Below, piece after piece: positions 1 to 8,657 of a stretch of DNA of 64,000 nucleotides; position 1 is the stretch's first letter; each line of letters starts with the position of its first letter. Source of the stretch: Synechocystis sp. PCC 7338 (GTDB taxonomy: Bacteria; Cyanobacteriota; Cyanobacteriia; Cyanobacteriales; Microcystaceae); the NCBI RefSeq assembly GCF_018282115.1, contig NZ_CP054306.1, forward strand, positions 2,279,488-2,343,487, given 5' to 3'. The translations under genes and the position numbers were made by a program. The notes beneath the pieces are model-generated. The model made no database searches, had not been told where the DNA came from, and saw nothing but the letters and a program-made list of their open reading frames with translations.

Positions 1-342
1 AATTTAGCCTCCGCCTGTATTGCCTCCACCACACCGTTAATGTTCACCACCCCGGAGCAACAGCAGAAAATGGCAAATATTTACCGTCAATGTCAGCGCA
101 CCGCCTTTGGGGGAGATTGTTTTAATTACCTTGCCGCCGCCAGTGGTTGGACGGCCATGCCCGTGGTGATAGTGGAAGCGGATCTGAACTTTTATGATTT
201 TTGTGCGCTAATCCCCATTTTGGCCGGGGTTAATTATTGTTTTACTGATTGGCAGGGGCGGGATTTAACCCCCACATCCACCGAAGTAGTAGCTAGCCCC
301 AACATAAAATTGCACAGTGAAATTCTAGCTTTCCTGCAATAA
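1..342 (+). CDS. HisN-type histidinol/inositol phosphatase, C-terminal part (5' end outside window)
   Basis: The reading frame is open from the first base, so this is the 3' end of a gene that begins upstream; the first internal Met is at base 40. The residues GGDCFNYLAAASG, then VVIVEADLNFYDFCALIPIL and TDWQG, match the C-terminal half of the inositol-monophosphatase superfamily. The YDFCALIPI form of the metal-binding motif is typical of the HisN histidinol-phosphatase branch rather than WDxAA of true inositol phosphatases. By family, it would dephosphorylate L-histidinol phosphate or a related sugar or polyol phosphate in the cytoplasm. Substrate is inferred only from the motif. The next gene follows after 34 bp on the same strand. 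Confidence 0.75.
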   Translation, partial: NLASACIASTTPLMFTTPEQQQKMANIYRQCQRTAFGGDCFNYLAAASGWTAMPVVIVEADLNFYDFCALIPILAGVNYCFTDWQGRDLTPTSTEVVASPNIKLHSEILAFLQ

Positions 343-361
343 TTGATCCGTGTTTGCTTCT

Positions 362-369
362 GGAGGGGG
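362..369 (+). promoter_or_regulatory. Ribosome binding site supporting a GTG start
   Basis: GGAGGGGG lies 7 bp before the GTG at 377 and supports that start for the following membrane-protein gene, which has no suitable ATG nearby. Confidence 0.5.
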
Positions 370-376
370 TTGACGG

Positions 377-799
377 GTGCAATTAAGCTTTCAGGAACGT
401 TTGGAGTCCATTAAGGCCGGTTGCCTAGGGGCGATCGCCTTTGGGCTGGTTTACGGATTGACCTTGCTGGGCAACAACTATTTCAGCCTACTCACAAGCC
501 CACTGAGTTCGGACTGGATTAACCTGGGTTTGAACGTTGGGAGTAGTTTGCTGAGTGGCTTTTTATTTGCTGTCACCTATCGCTACATCATTCGCCAAGA
601 TGACAATGCCCATCTCCGGGACGGGGCCGTGCTGGCCTTTACCCTCGTGCGGAGCGGCGGATTGATTGAATTGCCCACCACTGAAGATCCCCTGGCGATC
701 GCCATTTTGATGGGGGAAAGTCTGATTAGTTTTGCCGTAGTTCGTTCCAGCCTGGATTGGGCCATGGATTGGGGTTGGCTCCGCCCCTTTAACAGTTGA
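377..799 (+). CDS. Conserved small membrane protein, function unknown
   Basis: A 140-residue protein with a GTG start preceded by a good purine-rich ribosome binding site. Hydrophobic stretches occur at about residues 15-36, 48-68 and 85-125, so three or four membrane segments are likely. A short charged loop (RQDDNAHLRDG) sits in the middle. I do not recognise a family or catalytic motif. The 34-bp gap to the upstream phosphatase suggests possible co-transcription. An overlapping minus-strand frame at 563-853 is a shadow. It is called real because of its start context, length and normal cyanobacterial composition; the function is left open. Confidence 0.6.
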   Translation: MQLSFQERLESIKAGCLGAIAFGLVYGLTLLGNNYFSLLTSPLSSDWINLGLNVGSSLLSGFLFAVTYRYIIRQDDNAHLRDGAVLAFTLVRSGGLIELPTTEDPLAIAILMGESLISFAVVRSSLDWAMDWGWLRPFNS

Positions 800-911
800 G
801 GGAAATTTTAAAAATTTGTGGCTAGTGAAAATTGATTGGGAAAACGTTGGCAAATTTCGTTAGCGACAACTAATCATTTGGACCAGATGACCAGTGGCGA
901 TCAAAACCTAA

Positions 912-2045
912 TTGCCAATGAACCTTTCCCTGGTGGAGACCGTCTTTAGCCGTGGGATAAAATCCGGACTTCATCTGCCTACTCCTCGTTTACCCTTCCC
1001 TAAAATGCTACAGTTCCAAATTCAAAACGACAGCGAAATTCCTGCTTCCAAGCAGTTATTTGACCAAATCCGTTTTGCGATCGCCTCCCGCCAATACCAT
1101 CCGGGGCACCGTTTACCCAGCACCAGGCAACTGGCCATGATGACGGGTTTGCACCGCAACACCATCAGTAAGGTTTACCAAAATCTGGAAGATGCGGGCT
1201 TAGTGGAATCCATCGCCGGTTCAGGCATTTACGTTAAAGCCCCCAGCACCGAGGAGGGCATTATCCTTGATGGCCCCCTATTCCGGGAATACCCCGAAGC
1301 TAGTCAGCTAATCCAAAAGACCATTGATGAACTGCTCAGCCAAGGGTTAAACCTTTCCCAGGTGAAAGAGCTTTGTTTGGAAACCATTGACTGGCGACTG
1401 CGTAGTAACGCTAGAGTATTGGTCACCGTTCCCCAACGGGACATCGGGGCGGGACAATTAATTCTCAACGAATTGGAACAAGCCCTGGTAATTCCTGTGC
1501 AGTTAGTGCCCATGGAAACCCTCAAACAAGCCCTGTCGGAACTGCCCTCCGGCACAGTGGTCACCAGTCGCTACTTCCTGGCGGAAGCGGAGTCCATTGC
1601 CACTCCCTACGATGTGCGGGTGATTCCCGTTGATATTTACGACTACAGCAAAGAGCTAGAACTAGTTAAGGCCCTACCGGAAAACTCCTGTTTAGGCATT
1701 GTCAGTCTTAGCCCAGGCATTCTCACCATTGCGGAAATTCTTATCCATAGTCTGCGGGGAGAATCCCTCTTTTTGAAATCGGCCTTGGTGAGCGATCGCC
1801 AGAAATTACGCTCCCTAGTCCGTACCGCCCGCACCATCATCACAGATCCCGCCAGTGAACCCATTGTGCGCCAGGCGATTGAAGCGGAACGCCATGATTT
1901 GATCCGGATGCCGGAAATTATTTGTTCGGAACATTACATCGGCGAGAAATCCATTGCCATCCTCAAACGGGAATTGGGCCTAGGGGAAGAGGAAGGGGAA
2001 GAAGAACAGAGCCCAGGGGTAAAGGTTGGTGTAGCCAAAAGTTAG
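912..2045 (+). CDS. GntR-family transcriptional regulator
   Basis: The N-terminal region holds a winged helix of the GntR type: SKQLFDQIRFAIASRQYHPG, then RLPSTRQLAMMTGLHRNTI and VYQNLEDAGLVES at about residues 45-105. The remaining 260 residues resemble neither the aminotransferase domain of MocR proteins nor the usual FadR or UTRA domains, and may be a separate ligand-binding region. The C-terminus is a Glu-rich tail (GLGEEEGEEEQ). Translation from Met32 at 1005 would give a product beginning just before the winged helix and is an equally good start. The ligand and targets cannot be read from the sequence. It is convergent with the DUF3370 gene. Confidence 0.8.
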   Translation: MPMNLSLVETVFSRGIKSGLHLPTPRLPFPKMLQFQIQNDSEIPASKQLFDQIRFAIASRQYHPGHRLPSTRQLAMMTGLHRNTISKVYQNLEDAGLVESIAGSGIYVKAPSTEEGIILDGPLFREYPEASQLIQKTIDELLSQGLNLSQVKELCLETIDWRLRSNARVLVTVPQRDIGAGQLILNELEQALVIPVQLVPMETLKQALSELPSGTVVTSRYFLAEAESIATPYDVRVIPVDIYDYSKELELVKALPENSCLGIVSLSPGILTIAEILIHSLRGESLFLKSALVSDRQKLRSLVRTARTIITDPASEPIVRQAIEAERHDLIRMPEIICSEHYIGEKSIAILKRELGLGEEEGEEEQSPGVKVGVAKS

Positions 2046-2111
2046 TCCTAGTTGTCCTAACTTGCTAAACTCAGGCGATCAATTCCCCATTAGTCTCCCC
2101 CAGTCCCCTGG

Positions 2112-3524
2112 TCAGCGAGTCCTCACTGTCAACAGTTGGGGTGGTGTGGCATCGGGGGGATAGAGTAGATCTACCTGAACAGTGCGTTTTTCCCCCGGTT
2201 TTAGGTCTAGGGTGACCAAATTTTCTCCCTTTTGCCCCCGTCGTTGCACCAGATGGTAGTAACGGTTATTGGTCTGACCCCGGCGATCGGTGTAGCTGAA
2301 CCTTACTGTGCCCCGGAAAAAGACATTGACAGCGGGAGGAACGAGAAAAGTTAACTGGTCATTGGATGCGTCATTAAACTTGAGTGGGGTTTCCACCGTC
2401 AGATCAACGGTCTGATTGCGGTTGGTGTTGTTCACCAGAGGTAAAGTCAAACTATATTGCACCCCATAATTGCCATGGGATTCATAGGCCGTATCCGGAT
2501 AACGCACCGCCATGGGGGCAGACTGATTTTGGCCAGTACCCATGCGTCCTCCCTCTAGGGAACTGATGGGATAGGAAAAGCCCCGTCCTGGTTCGGGAAT
2601 ATTTAATTGTTGGCTGTTGTCGTCGGTGATGGTGCCCTGCCACTGGGAGCCAATAGAAACCCCCGCCACCCGGCTATAAATTCGCCGTTGGCTATTGCGG
2701 GGAATACGGTCCCTGGGTTGCATGAGGTTAGCCGTTTTAAGCAAGTTTTCCCAATCCGCTAAGCGGGGAGCTTGTTCTACGCCAAAATTATCCTGGGGAG
2801 CATACATGGCCATGCTGGCCGCATGGATAGGAACGTTGGTGTTAAGGCGGAGATAGGCAGAAAAACCATTGCGGGGCAATCTAATCGGTGGCGGTTGTCC
2901 GGGCACTGGGGTATAGTTCACCGGCAAAGGCTGATTGATCAGCATGCGACTTTGCCCAGCGGGAATAACAAATCTTTCGGGATAATTATTCTGCCGTTGT
3001 CCGCGCAAAACATCGTTCATTACCCGGCTACCGGGGCCAGCAAAAACCTTACCGTCATTGTTTTCCACCACCGGCGGTAGATCAATAAATAGGGCATCGG
3101 GGGAAGTGAGGGAACTGGCTCCCTGGAGAATTTCCACCGTGGCGTCTTGCCGACTGCCATTGAACAATAACACCCCTAGGTATAAAGTCCTGCCTTCGGG
3201 AGATGCTTGGACAACGTGGTGGGCAAAGACATCAAACCGACCCCGGAAGGGATGATTCAGGTGGGCGTAGGGATGACCCATGCCAATGGAAGACAGGGTG
3301 GAGAGAATAATGCCTTCGTTAAAAATTAGTTCGGGACTATTACTGTTAAAAACCGGAATTTGATCTAGCTGCCCTGGCAAAGGACGCACCGGCTGCACTA
3401 CTTTTAGTTCTTGGGGAGAGTCCCCAATGTTGGGAGCCGGCTGGGTGATTACCGGGGGAGGAGTGATGGGAATGGTGATCGGATTGGCTTGGGCCAGAAC
3501 TAGAGGTGTGAGCAGGGAAAGCAT
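2112..3524 (-). CDS. DUF3370 family protein, probably exported
   Basis: A 470-residue protein beginning with a short hydrophobic segment (MLSLLTPLVLAQANP) that fits a signal peptide cleaved after the Ala-Gln-Ala region. A proline-rich linker (residues 15-50) follows. The mature part contains NEGIILSTLSSIGMGHPYAH and TLYLGVLLFNGS, which I recognise as hallmarks of the cyanobacterial DUF3370 family. It is rich in beta-type and Asn/Gln-rich segments, consistent with a periplasmic or surface protein. Upstream in this frame there is no other start codon before a stop, so the ATG at 3524 is well supported. Function is unknown; the name rests on family recall. Confidence 0.7.
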   Translation of the reverse strand: MLSLLTPLVLAQANPITIPITPPPVITQPAPNIGDSPQELKVVQPVRPLPGQLDQIPVFNSNSPELIFNEGIILSTLSSIGMGHPYAHLNHPFRGRFDVFAHHVVQASPEGRTLYLGVLLFNGSRQDATVEILQGASSLTSPDALFIDLPPVVENNDGKVFAGPGSRVMNDVLRGQRQNNYPERFVIPAGQSRMLINQPLPVNYTPVPGQPPPIRLPRNGFSAYLRLNTNVPIHAASMAMYAPQDNFGVEQAPRLADWENLLKTANLMQPRDRIPRNSQRRIYSRVAGVSIGSQWQGTITDDNSQQLNIPEPGRGFSYPISSLEGGRMGTGQNQSAPMAVRYPDTAYESHGNYGVQYSLTLPLVNNTNRNQTVDLTVETPLKFNDASNDQLTFLVPPAVNVFFRGTVRFSYTDRRGQTNNRYYHLVQRRGQKGENLVTLDLKPGEKRTVQVDLLYPPDATPPQLLTVRTR

Positions 3525-3624
3525 GGATGATGAAGCAGGGCAAAAAATCGCTAATGGAGATGGGGACGGTCAAATTGGCTGAAAAGTGTCGTTTTTTCCC
3601 TTTAGACAAAAGGTTGCATTGGAT

Positions 3625-3864
3625 TCAGGAGGGGGTATGGCGATCGCCCCACCATTCTTTGAAGGAGATAAGGGCATATAATCCCAGGATAACGAGGGTC
3701 GCCCAAGGGGAAAGGTAATGGGCTATGATGCCGCAGGCTAACCCTAGAAAAATTAGCCCCAGGGGAGCAGAAGTTTGCTGTGCATTGGAAAGATAAAAAA
3801 AGATGGCAAAAATTAGCAAGCCTCCGATCACCCCTAATGCTGTGTGGATAGCAATGGTTACCAT
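3625..3864 (-). CDS. Small membrane protein, three predicted TM segments
   Basis: A 79-residue, strongly hydrophobic protein with segments at about residues 4-25, 33-51 and 53-69, ending in a charged tail (EWWGDRHTPS). No family is recognised. It lies 40 bp downstream of the TSUP permease on the same strand, so it may be the last gene of that transcription unit. An overlapping plus-strand frame (3527-3718) has no coding character. Confidence 0.5.
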   Translation of the reverse strand: MVTIAIHTALGVIGGLLIFAIFFYLSNAQQTSAPLGLIFLGLACGIIAHYLSPWATLVILGLYALISFKEWWGDRHTPS

Positions 3865-3904
3865 GGTCCGTAAGGTTTTTTATTCCCCATTGATTCTGCC
3901 GGAT

Positions 3905-4771
3905 CTACCGGGTTTTTTGTAGCAATACTTGGGAGCTTTGTTCCGGCAGGTAGCTATTGGTCTTGGAACTCCATAGAGTGCCCCGTTGTTGAAAAAGAAT
4001 AAAAGCGGCGATCGCCATGAGGAAGTAGGCAAAACCCTGCTGTAAATTTCTTGCATCAACAAAACCGGATAGATAGGAACCCAATAAAATTCCCAAGGCA
4101 GCGAAGAAGGTGAAACTCACCATCAAGTGATAGTCCAAACTAACTTGGCCAAAATAACCTAAAAAGCCTGCTGCAGAGTTAAAGGCAATAATCAACAAAG
4201 AAGTACCGATCGCCTCTTTCATCGGTAACTTTCCTAGCAATACCAGGGCCGGCACAATGGCAAAACCACCCCCTACCCCTACCAATCCAGTTAAAATGCC
4301 AATGGCAATGCCCTCAGTCAAAAGCCATAGCCAACAATATTTACAAATGGGGACAGGATAGGCTGCCAAGGCTGTTTCCTTAGTGGAGGCAGACTGGGGC
4401 CGCTGTTGGGATTTGAGGATCATAAAAATGGCCGCCACCAGCATCAGCACAGCAAATAAAACCAACTGGAATGTTTCCGTTACTAGGGGATGGGCTGCTA
4501 ATTTAGCGCCGCCAAAAGCCCCCACCATGGTGGCAGAACCAAAAATCAGGGCCTTAGGCAAATTAACGTTCCCCCGACGCCAATGGGGAATTACCCCAAT
4601 CAAGCTCACTACCCCCACAATCACCAACGTCATGGCGATCGCCGCCTTGGGAGGAACCTGCATAACGTAAACCAAAATTGGCAAAGCCAAAACCGAACCA
4701 CCGCCACCCAAAAGCCCCAAACTTAAGCCGATGCAACCTGCCAAAAAATAGCCCACCATTTGGAGCACCAT
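3905..4771 (-). CDS. TauE/SafE (TSUP) family permease
   Basis: A 288-residue integral membrane protein with about eight TM segments arranged as two related halves, typical of TSUP transporters. The first half begins with GLLGGGGSVLALPILVY and the second has GLVGVGGGFAIVPALVLLG. These glycine-rich repeats are the family signature. TSUP members move sulfur-containing anions such as sulfite, thiosulfate or organosulfonates. The gene ends a cluster with a rhodanese (6-bp gap) and an ETHE1-like hydrolase, so export or uptake of a reduced-sulfur anion is the best guess. Substrate and direction are inferred from context. Confidence 0.8.
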   Translation of the reverse strand: MVLQMVGYFLAGCIGLSLGLLGGGGSVLALPILVYVMQVPPKAAIAMTLVIVGVVSLIGVIPHWRRGNVNLPKALIFGSATMVGAFGGAKLAAHPLVTETFQLVLFAVLMLVAAIFMILKSQQRPQSASTKETALAAYPVPICKYCWLWLLTEGIAIGILTGLVGVGGGFAIVPALVLLGKLPMKEAIGTSLLIIAFNSAAGFLGYFGQVSLDYHLMVSFTFFAALGILLGSYLSGFVDARNLQQGFAYFLMAIAAFILFQQRGTLWSSKTNSYLPEQSSQVLLQKTR

Positions 4772-4776
4772 AGTTA

Positions 4777-5319
4777 TTACCCCTTAATTTGGTTGTAGGG
4801 TAATTTGCCCAACAAATTGGCCATCATACAGGTGCCAGAAATGCCAGCAAATAATAATCCCGCCCCCACAAAACCACTGAGAAAATAAAATCCCGGCGCA
4901 ACGAATGTACCCAATAAAACCCCGGTTAACACCAAACTGCCGGCAATAATTTGCACCTGACGCATAATGCTGATGGGGGCATTTTTTGTTTTTACCGTGG
5001 GCAATCCTGCCTGCTTCCAAGCTAATAATCCCCCTTCCAAATGAATGATTCCTTCCACTCCAGCGGCTCTTAATTGTTGCAGAGCACTACCAGAACGATT
5101 ACTACTTTGGCAATACAACACCGTAGTTTTTCCTTCTGCCTGGGGCAATTGGCTACGATTAAGGCGAGATAGAGGGAGAGAATGGGCATCGGCGATGTGT
5201 TCTCCGACAAATTCCAGGGGTTCCCGCACGTCAACTAAAATGACCGCATCCTGTTGTCGTAGTTGTTGCAGGGTTTGAGGAGCAATGGTGGAGTTAGTTT
5301 GGGTTGAGCTTGTCATCAT
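4777..5319 (-). CDS. Rhodanese domain fused to a membrane DUF2892 tail
   Basis: Residues 10-105 form a rhodanese domain: VILVDVREPLEFVGEHIADA and the active-site loop VLYCQSSNRSGSAL, with the sulfur-carrying Cys. Residues 115-175 contain two TM segments (QIIAGSLVLTGVLLGTFVAP and a glycine-rich second helix) matching the inner-membrane DUF2892 module. The arrangement resembles E. coli YgaP, a membrane-attached sulfurtransferase. It is 6 bp upstream of the TSUP permease, so the two are probably co-translated, and the pair is likely to pass sulfane sulfur at the cytoplasmic membrane face. The in-frame second Met gives an equivalent start. Confidence 0.85.
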   Translation of the reverse strand: MMTSSTQTNSTIAPQTLQQLRQQDAVILVDVREPLEFVGEHIADAHSLPLSRLNRSQLPQAEGKTTVLYCQSSNRSGSALQQLRAAGVEGIIHLEGGLLAWKQAGLPTVKTKNAPISIMRQVQIIAGSLVLTGVLLGTFVAPGFYFLSGFVGAGLLFAGISGTCMMANLLGKLPYNQIKG

Positions 5320-5385
5320 TAATCTCCGGGATAGTCTCTACAAAATCAGAAAAAATATTACACAAATGAACAGCAAAATTAGCAA

Positions 5386-5940
5386 TTATTCCGAGGATTT
5401 GGCCAACAACCCCTGCCATTCTTGAAGCACAAAGTAAGGTACTTTGATTTGTTGATTTCCTTCTTTTAATGGTAAATTTAATGTCCAAATGCTATTAATT
5501 TCTAGATTAGTAAAATCTGTTGTAACTAAAAATTGACCGATATTTTCCCCAGGACTATCTTCCGCTAAAAGATCAGTTAAGTTGATGTTGTTACCACCAT
5601 TATCCTGAACCACTAAGGGAGCAGGATGGCGAAAGGATATTACCCCAGGAAAACCCACCAAGCGCAAATTAGTTTCCGTTTCACCAGTGGCTTTTACCCG
5701 TTTAAATAACACCACCTGCCAAGTATTTCCTTCCTGGTCTCGTAGGGATTGGCGAGATTGGGTCAGGGTTTGCCCTGGTTTTTCGGTGGTTTGCCGCACT
5801 AGGGCCGGAGTTGCCCCAGGCCAAAGAGTCCCCCAGGCCAGCCAAAGCCCCAAGCTGAGCACCGCTACGGTGAAGATTTTGCCCCAGGTACGGTAAAGGG
5901 ACTGAAAGCAACTAGCCATAATTTGCAACGGATTTTTCAC
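5386..5940 (-). CDS. DUF3122 protein with N-terminal membrane anchor
   Basis: A 184-residue protein with one hydrophobic segment at residues 22-44 (KIFTVAVLSLGLWLAWGTLW), read as an uncleaved signal or anchor. The rest should be periplasmic or lumenal. Its SLRDQEGNTWQVVLFKRVK start, LRLVGFPG core and hydrophilic C-terminus resemble the cyanobacterial DUF3122 family. It sits between the ETHE1-like hydrolase (26-bp gap) and the rhodanese (66-bp gap) on the same strand, so it probably belongs to the same transcription unit. No catalytic motif is visible. Confidence 0.65.
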   Translation of the reverse strand: MKNPLQIMASCFQSLYRTWGKIFTVAVLSLGLWLAWGTLWPGATPALVRQTTEKPGQTLTQSRQSLRDQEGNTWQVVLFKRVKATGETETNLRLVGFPGVISFRHPAPLVVQDNGGNNINLTDLLAEDSPGENIGQFLVTTDFTNLEINSIWTLNLPLKEGNQQIKVPYFVLQEWQGLLAKSSE

Positions 5941-5966
5941 CGGGAAATGGGTCTAAAATTAAATTT

Positions 5967-6665
5967 CTAAAGAGCAACGGTCTTTTGACCACAGAGTTGG
6001 TTGGCGGGCACTGCTTCCATAATTTTTTTCGGATCGGGCAAGTTTAAACTATTCATAAATTCGATAAATTCCTGGCGATCTCGCCCTAAAAATCGGGGAT
6101 TAAAACGCTTTTCTTCCCCCATGGTGGAAACGGTGTGGCCTCGATAGTCATGGCCAGGATAAACCAAAACTTCATCGGGCAGGGTGAATAATTTATTGTG
6201 GATAGAGTCATATAAAGTGCTGGCATCCCCACTTTGGAAATCCGTCCGGCCACAGCCCCGAATGAGCAAAACATCCCCTGTCAAAACATGGGTTTGATTC
6301 ACCAAAAAAGCCAAATGGCTGTCGGTGTGCCCCGGAGTGGCGATCGCCAGGATGGGTATGGAACCAACATGAATCATTTCTCCATCCTGCAAATGGCGGT
6401 CAGCACAGTCCACGTCAGCATATTGGGGGACGAGGTTTTGACAGCCAGTTAATTGCCGCAGTTTTCCCGCTCCAGTAATGTGGTCGGCATGGACGTGGGT
6501 CTCCAGACAAAAAATCAACTTGAGATCTAATTCTTTTAGTAGGCGCAGATCTCTATCCACTTGTTCTAAAACAGAATCTACTAAGGCCGCAGACCGACCA
6601 CGGGGATCAGCAACTACGTAAGTGTAAGTGGAGGTTTCCGGGTCAAATAATTGACGAAATAGCAT
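5967..6665 (-). CDS. ETHE1/Blh-like metallo-beta-lactamase-fold persulfide dioxygenase
   Basis: The metal-binding motif THVHADHITGAGKL (HxHxDH) is intact. The later residues LIRGCGRTDFQSG and PGHDYRGHTVSTMGEEKRFN are the signature of the ETHE1 persulfide dioxygenase group. These enzymes oxidise glutathione persulfide to sulfite with a mononuclear iron. The frame runs back to an ATG at 6713, but the family normally begins with MLFRQLFDxETSTYTY, which is Met17 here at 6665, so that start is preferred. Next to a rhodanese and a TSUP permease, it supports a persulfide oxidation and sulfite/thiosulfate removal pathway. Confidence 0.85.
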   Translation of the reverse strand: MLFRQLFDPETSTYTYVVADPRGRSAALVDSVLEQVDRDLRLLKELDLKLIFCLETHVHADHITGAGKLRQLTGCQNLVPQYADVDCADRHLQDGEMIHVGSIPILAIATPGHTDSHLAFLVNQTHVLTGDVLLIRGCGRTDFQSGDASTLYDSIHNKLFTLPDEVLVYPGHDYRGHTVSTMGEEKRFNPRFLGRDRQEFIEFMNSLNLPDPKKIMEAVPANQLCGQKTVAL

Positions 6666-6796
6666 GGTTTTTATTGACTCTACTCTTTTAGATCGTGCAA
6701 CGAAAACAAGCAAAGGTCAATCAGCCACTGGTTAGATCTTTTGATTGCCAGAGAAAATACGGATAAAACCCGAACCTGGATAAAATCTCCAGATAA

Positions 6797-6973
6797 TTAT
6801 TTAATACTAAAAGTAATGGAAACCACTGCAGTGATGTCCTTCTCAACGGCAGAAGTACTATACATTCCCATATCGCTAACATCGGTGGAATTGCGGGAGA
6901 TAATTTGAAAAACCCCCGTTTGGGCACTCTGCACTGGCCTCACCTTACTATTGGTGTTACTGGTGATCGCCAA
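6797..6973 (-). CDS. Possible 58-aa ORF or gene remnant
   Basis: This minus-strand frame begins at a TTG and reads through QTGVFQIISRNSTDVSD and ends SAVEKDITAVVSITFSIK. It has a plausible soluble protein composition, unlike the other frame here. It lies in a 340-bp gap between the GluR0-like gene and the hydrolase, both also on the minus strand. It may be the remains of a longer gene or a small real one. No family is recognised, and there is no good ribosome binding site. Confidence is low. Confidence 0.22.
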   Translation of the reverse strand: MAITSNTNSKVRPVQSAQTGVFQIISRNSTDVSDMGMYSTSAVEKDITAVVSITFSIK

Positions 6974-7005
6974 GACAAGTCAAATTTGGTTAATGGGGCG
7001 GTAAT

Positions 7006-8208
7006 CTAGCCGGAAAGTTCCCCACTATCGTCGGGGGCAAGGTCTTGATTTTCTTCAACGCCTGGCCCCAACCACCGTTCAGTAAATTCATTTATTCTTC
7101 TGCTATAAATTAAATCCAGTATTTCGACATTGAGGGGCTTTTTCAAAGGGCTATTTTCCTCAATCACAAAACCATAGGGTTCCAGGGAAATACGAATTTC
7201 TGTTACTTTTAATTTCGCCTCGGGATGCTGTTGGGTGTAATAAATTAATGCCGGTCGGTCGAACATTACCGCCTGCACCTGCTCTTTTTCTAGCAAAGCC
7301 ACTGCCCCAACTAAGTTATTGGCCTCTTTAATATCCGCTCGATAAAACCGGGCCCAGTCCACCGCGGTTGTGTCCCGCACCACAGCGATGTCTTTATTTT
7401 TGATGTCATTGACGCTACTGAACAGGGGAGTGGCATTGGCTTCAGAAAGGGCCGTAGTGAAAGCCGAAGCTAATCCCGCCGTGATGGAAGAAAAACTCAG
7501 CAGCGCCACCACCATCCATACCCCTGCCACCAGTTGTCCTAACTTAGTCCGTGGCGATCGATCCCCATAGCCCACCGTTGTTAGGGTGACCAGGGCAAAC
7601 CACATACCATTTTGCACTCCTTCTGGATAATGGGGGGAAAACTGCTCTGGGTTTTTGCGATGTTCCGCCAGCCAAATTAAATTTCCCACCAGAAATAGTA
7701 GTAAAGTGAGCACTCCCGCCGAAGACAGGGCCGCCAGGCCAAAAAAGGGAGCCAATCTCTCCCATAGGCCCAGGGGTTCTCCGGGGATCAATAATCCGAC
7801 TCCACTGCTGAAATAGGGTTGGGTAAAGGTTATGCCTTCAATGGCTGCCCGCTCCGGGGTGACGCTAATGGGGCCAATCAAAATATCTAGCTTCCCTTCC
7901 GCCACTGCTTTGATGCCTTCGGAAATGGAGTTTTGCCGTAAATACTGCGAATTCCATTTCTGGGATTGGGCAATGGCTCTCCACACATCCAAACTAATGC
8001 CAGTTACCTCTGCGTCATTTTCTCCATAAACCACAAAGGGCGGATTGCCCACTACCCCCACTTTCAGATTTTGTGAATCATTTTGGGAATCGGATTCTCC
8101 GGCAATTTGACCCTGCACTGGCTCATTCCATGGCCCCGTAGTAATGTCAATGGCGATCGTGGCAAAACTAAGGGAAACCACCAGCATTAGACGACGCAGG
8201 ATTAACAT
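7006..8208 (-). CDS. GluR0-type glutamate-gated potassium channel
   Basis: A 400-residue protein with a signal peptide (residues 1-25) and a periplasmic binding-protein domain split in two. S1 (about 48-145) contains LKVGVVGNPPFVVYGENDAE; S2 (about 260-380) contains NKDIAVVRDTTAVDWA and ends in a short tail. Between them lie a TM helix (about 150-180), the pore loop TLTTVGYGDRSP with the K+ channel filter TVGYGD, and a second TM helix. This is the architecture of Synechocystis GluR0, a prokaryotic ionotropic glutamate receptor whose pore is inverted like that of eukaryotic iGluRs but potassium-selective. Ligand is inferred from that homologue. Confidence 0.92.
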   Translation of the reverse strand: MLILRRLMLVVSLSFATIAIDITTGPWNEPVQGQIAGESDSQNDSQNLKVGVVGNPPFVVYGENDAEVTGISLDVWRAIAQSQKWNSQYLRQNSISEGIKAVAEGKLDILIGPISVTPERAAIEGITFTQPYFSSGVGLLIPGEPLGLWERLAPFFGLAALSSAGVLTLLLFLVGNLIWLAEHRKNPEQFSPHYPEGVQNGMWFALVTLTTVGYGDRSPRTKLGQLVAGVWMVVALLSFSSITAGLASAFTTALSEANATPLFSSVNDIKNKDIAVVRDTTAVDWARFYRADIKEANNLVGAVALLEKEQVQAVMFDRPALIYYTQQHPEAKLKVTEIRISLEPYGFVIEENSPLKKPLNVEILDLIYSRRINEFTERWLGPGVEENQDLAPDDSGELSG

Positions 8209-8428
8209 TAGCTAAACAAAGCCTCAAGGACAAAGAACTACGCCCCTATACTGCCATAGATGGAGTTTTGGTCTTGCCATTTCTGCGCTATTTTCCTCGA
8301 CAAGTTCCCTGTTATGCCTTTCTGTCCTATGAATGGAAAGAAAGCCTAAAACTTCCTGGGGAATTTTTGGGGTAAACAATGAAAAAGAAGCCCCAAAGAA
8401 CCCCTTTTCGTTTTTTTCTTTTTTATAA

Positions 8429-8501
8429 TACCCCCAAGGGAATTCGAATCCCTGTCGCCTCCGTGAAAGGGAGGTGTCCTAGGCCTCTAGACGATGGGGG
8501 C
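8429..8501 (-). tRNA. tRNA-Glu (anticodon UUC)
   Basis: A 73-nt cloverleaf reads on the minus strand: acceptor GCCCCCA pairs with TGGGGGT, the anticodon arm CCTCC-CTTTCAC-GGAGG carries TTC, and the T arm has GATTCGAATTC. The CCA end is not encoded. In cyanobacteria, glutamyl-tRNA(Glu) also feeds tetrapyrrole (chlorophyll, phycobilin) synthesis through glutamyl-tRNA reductase, in addition to translation. Confidence 0.95.
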
Positions 8502-8657
8502 TAGGTGGTCTTGATAACGAGCCGTTATTTCAGACGTTTTTAAATATAGCGATAAAGATTGATCACTGTCAACCCTAGGCAATGATTTTTTTCCACGGTC
8601 AACGGGGCTGGGGTTTAACGACCAAAAAGCCGGCCGCTCTGTCTGACCGACCCGTCA

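Noticed and set aside
1304-1564. Minus-strand ORFs within the GntR gene (also 1643-1864)
   Set aside because: Shadows in an opposite frame of a clear coding gene.
8429-8501. tRNA-Glu as an integration site
   Set aside because: No duplicated 3' tRNA end or integrase was seen nearby, and the flanks have normal core composition.
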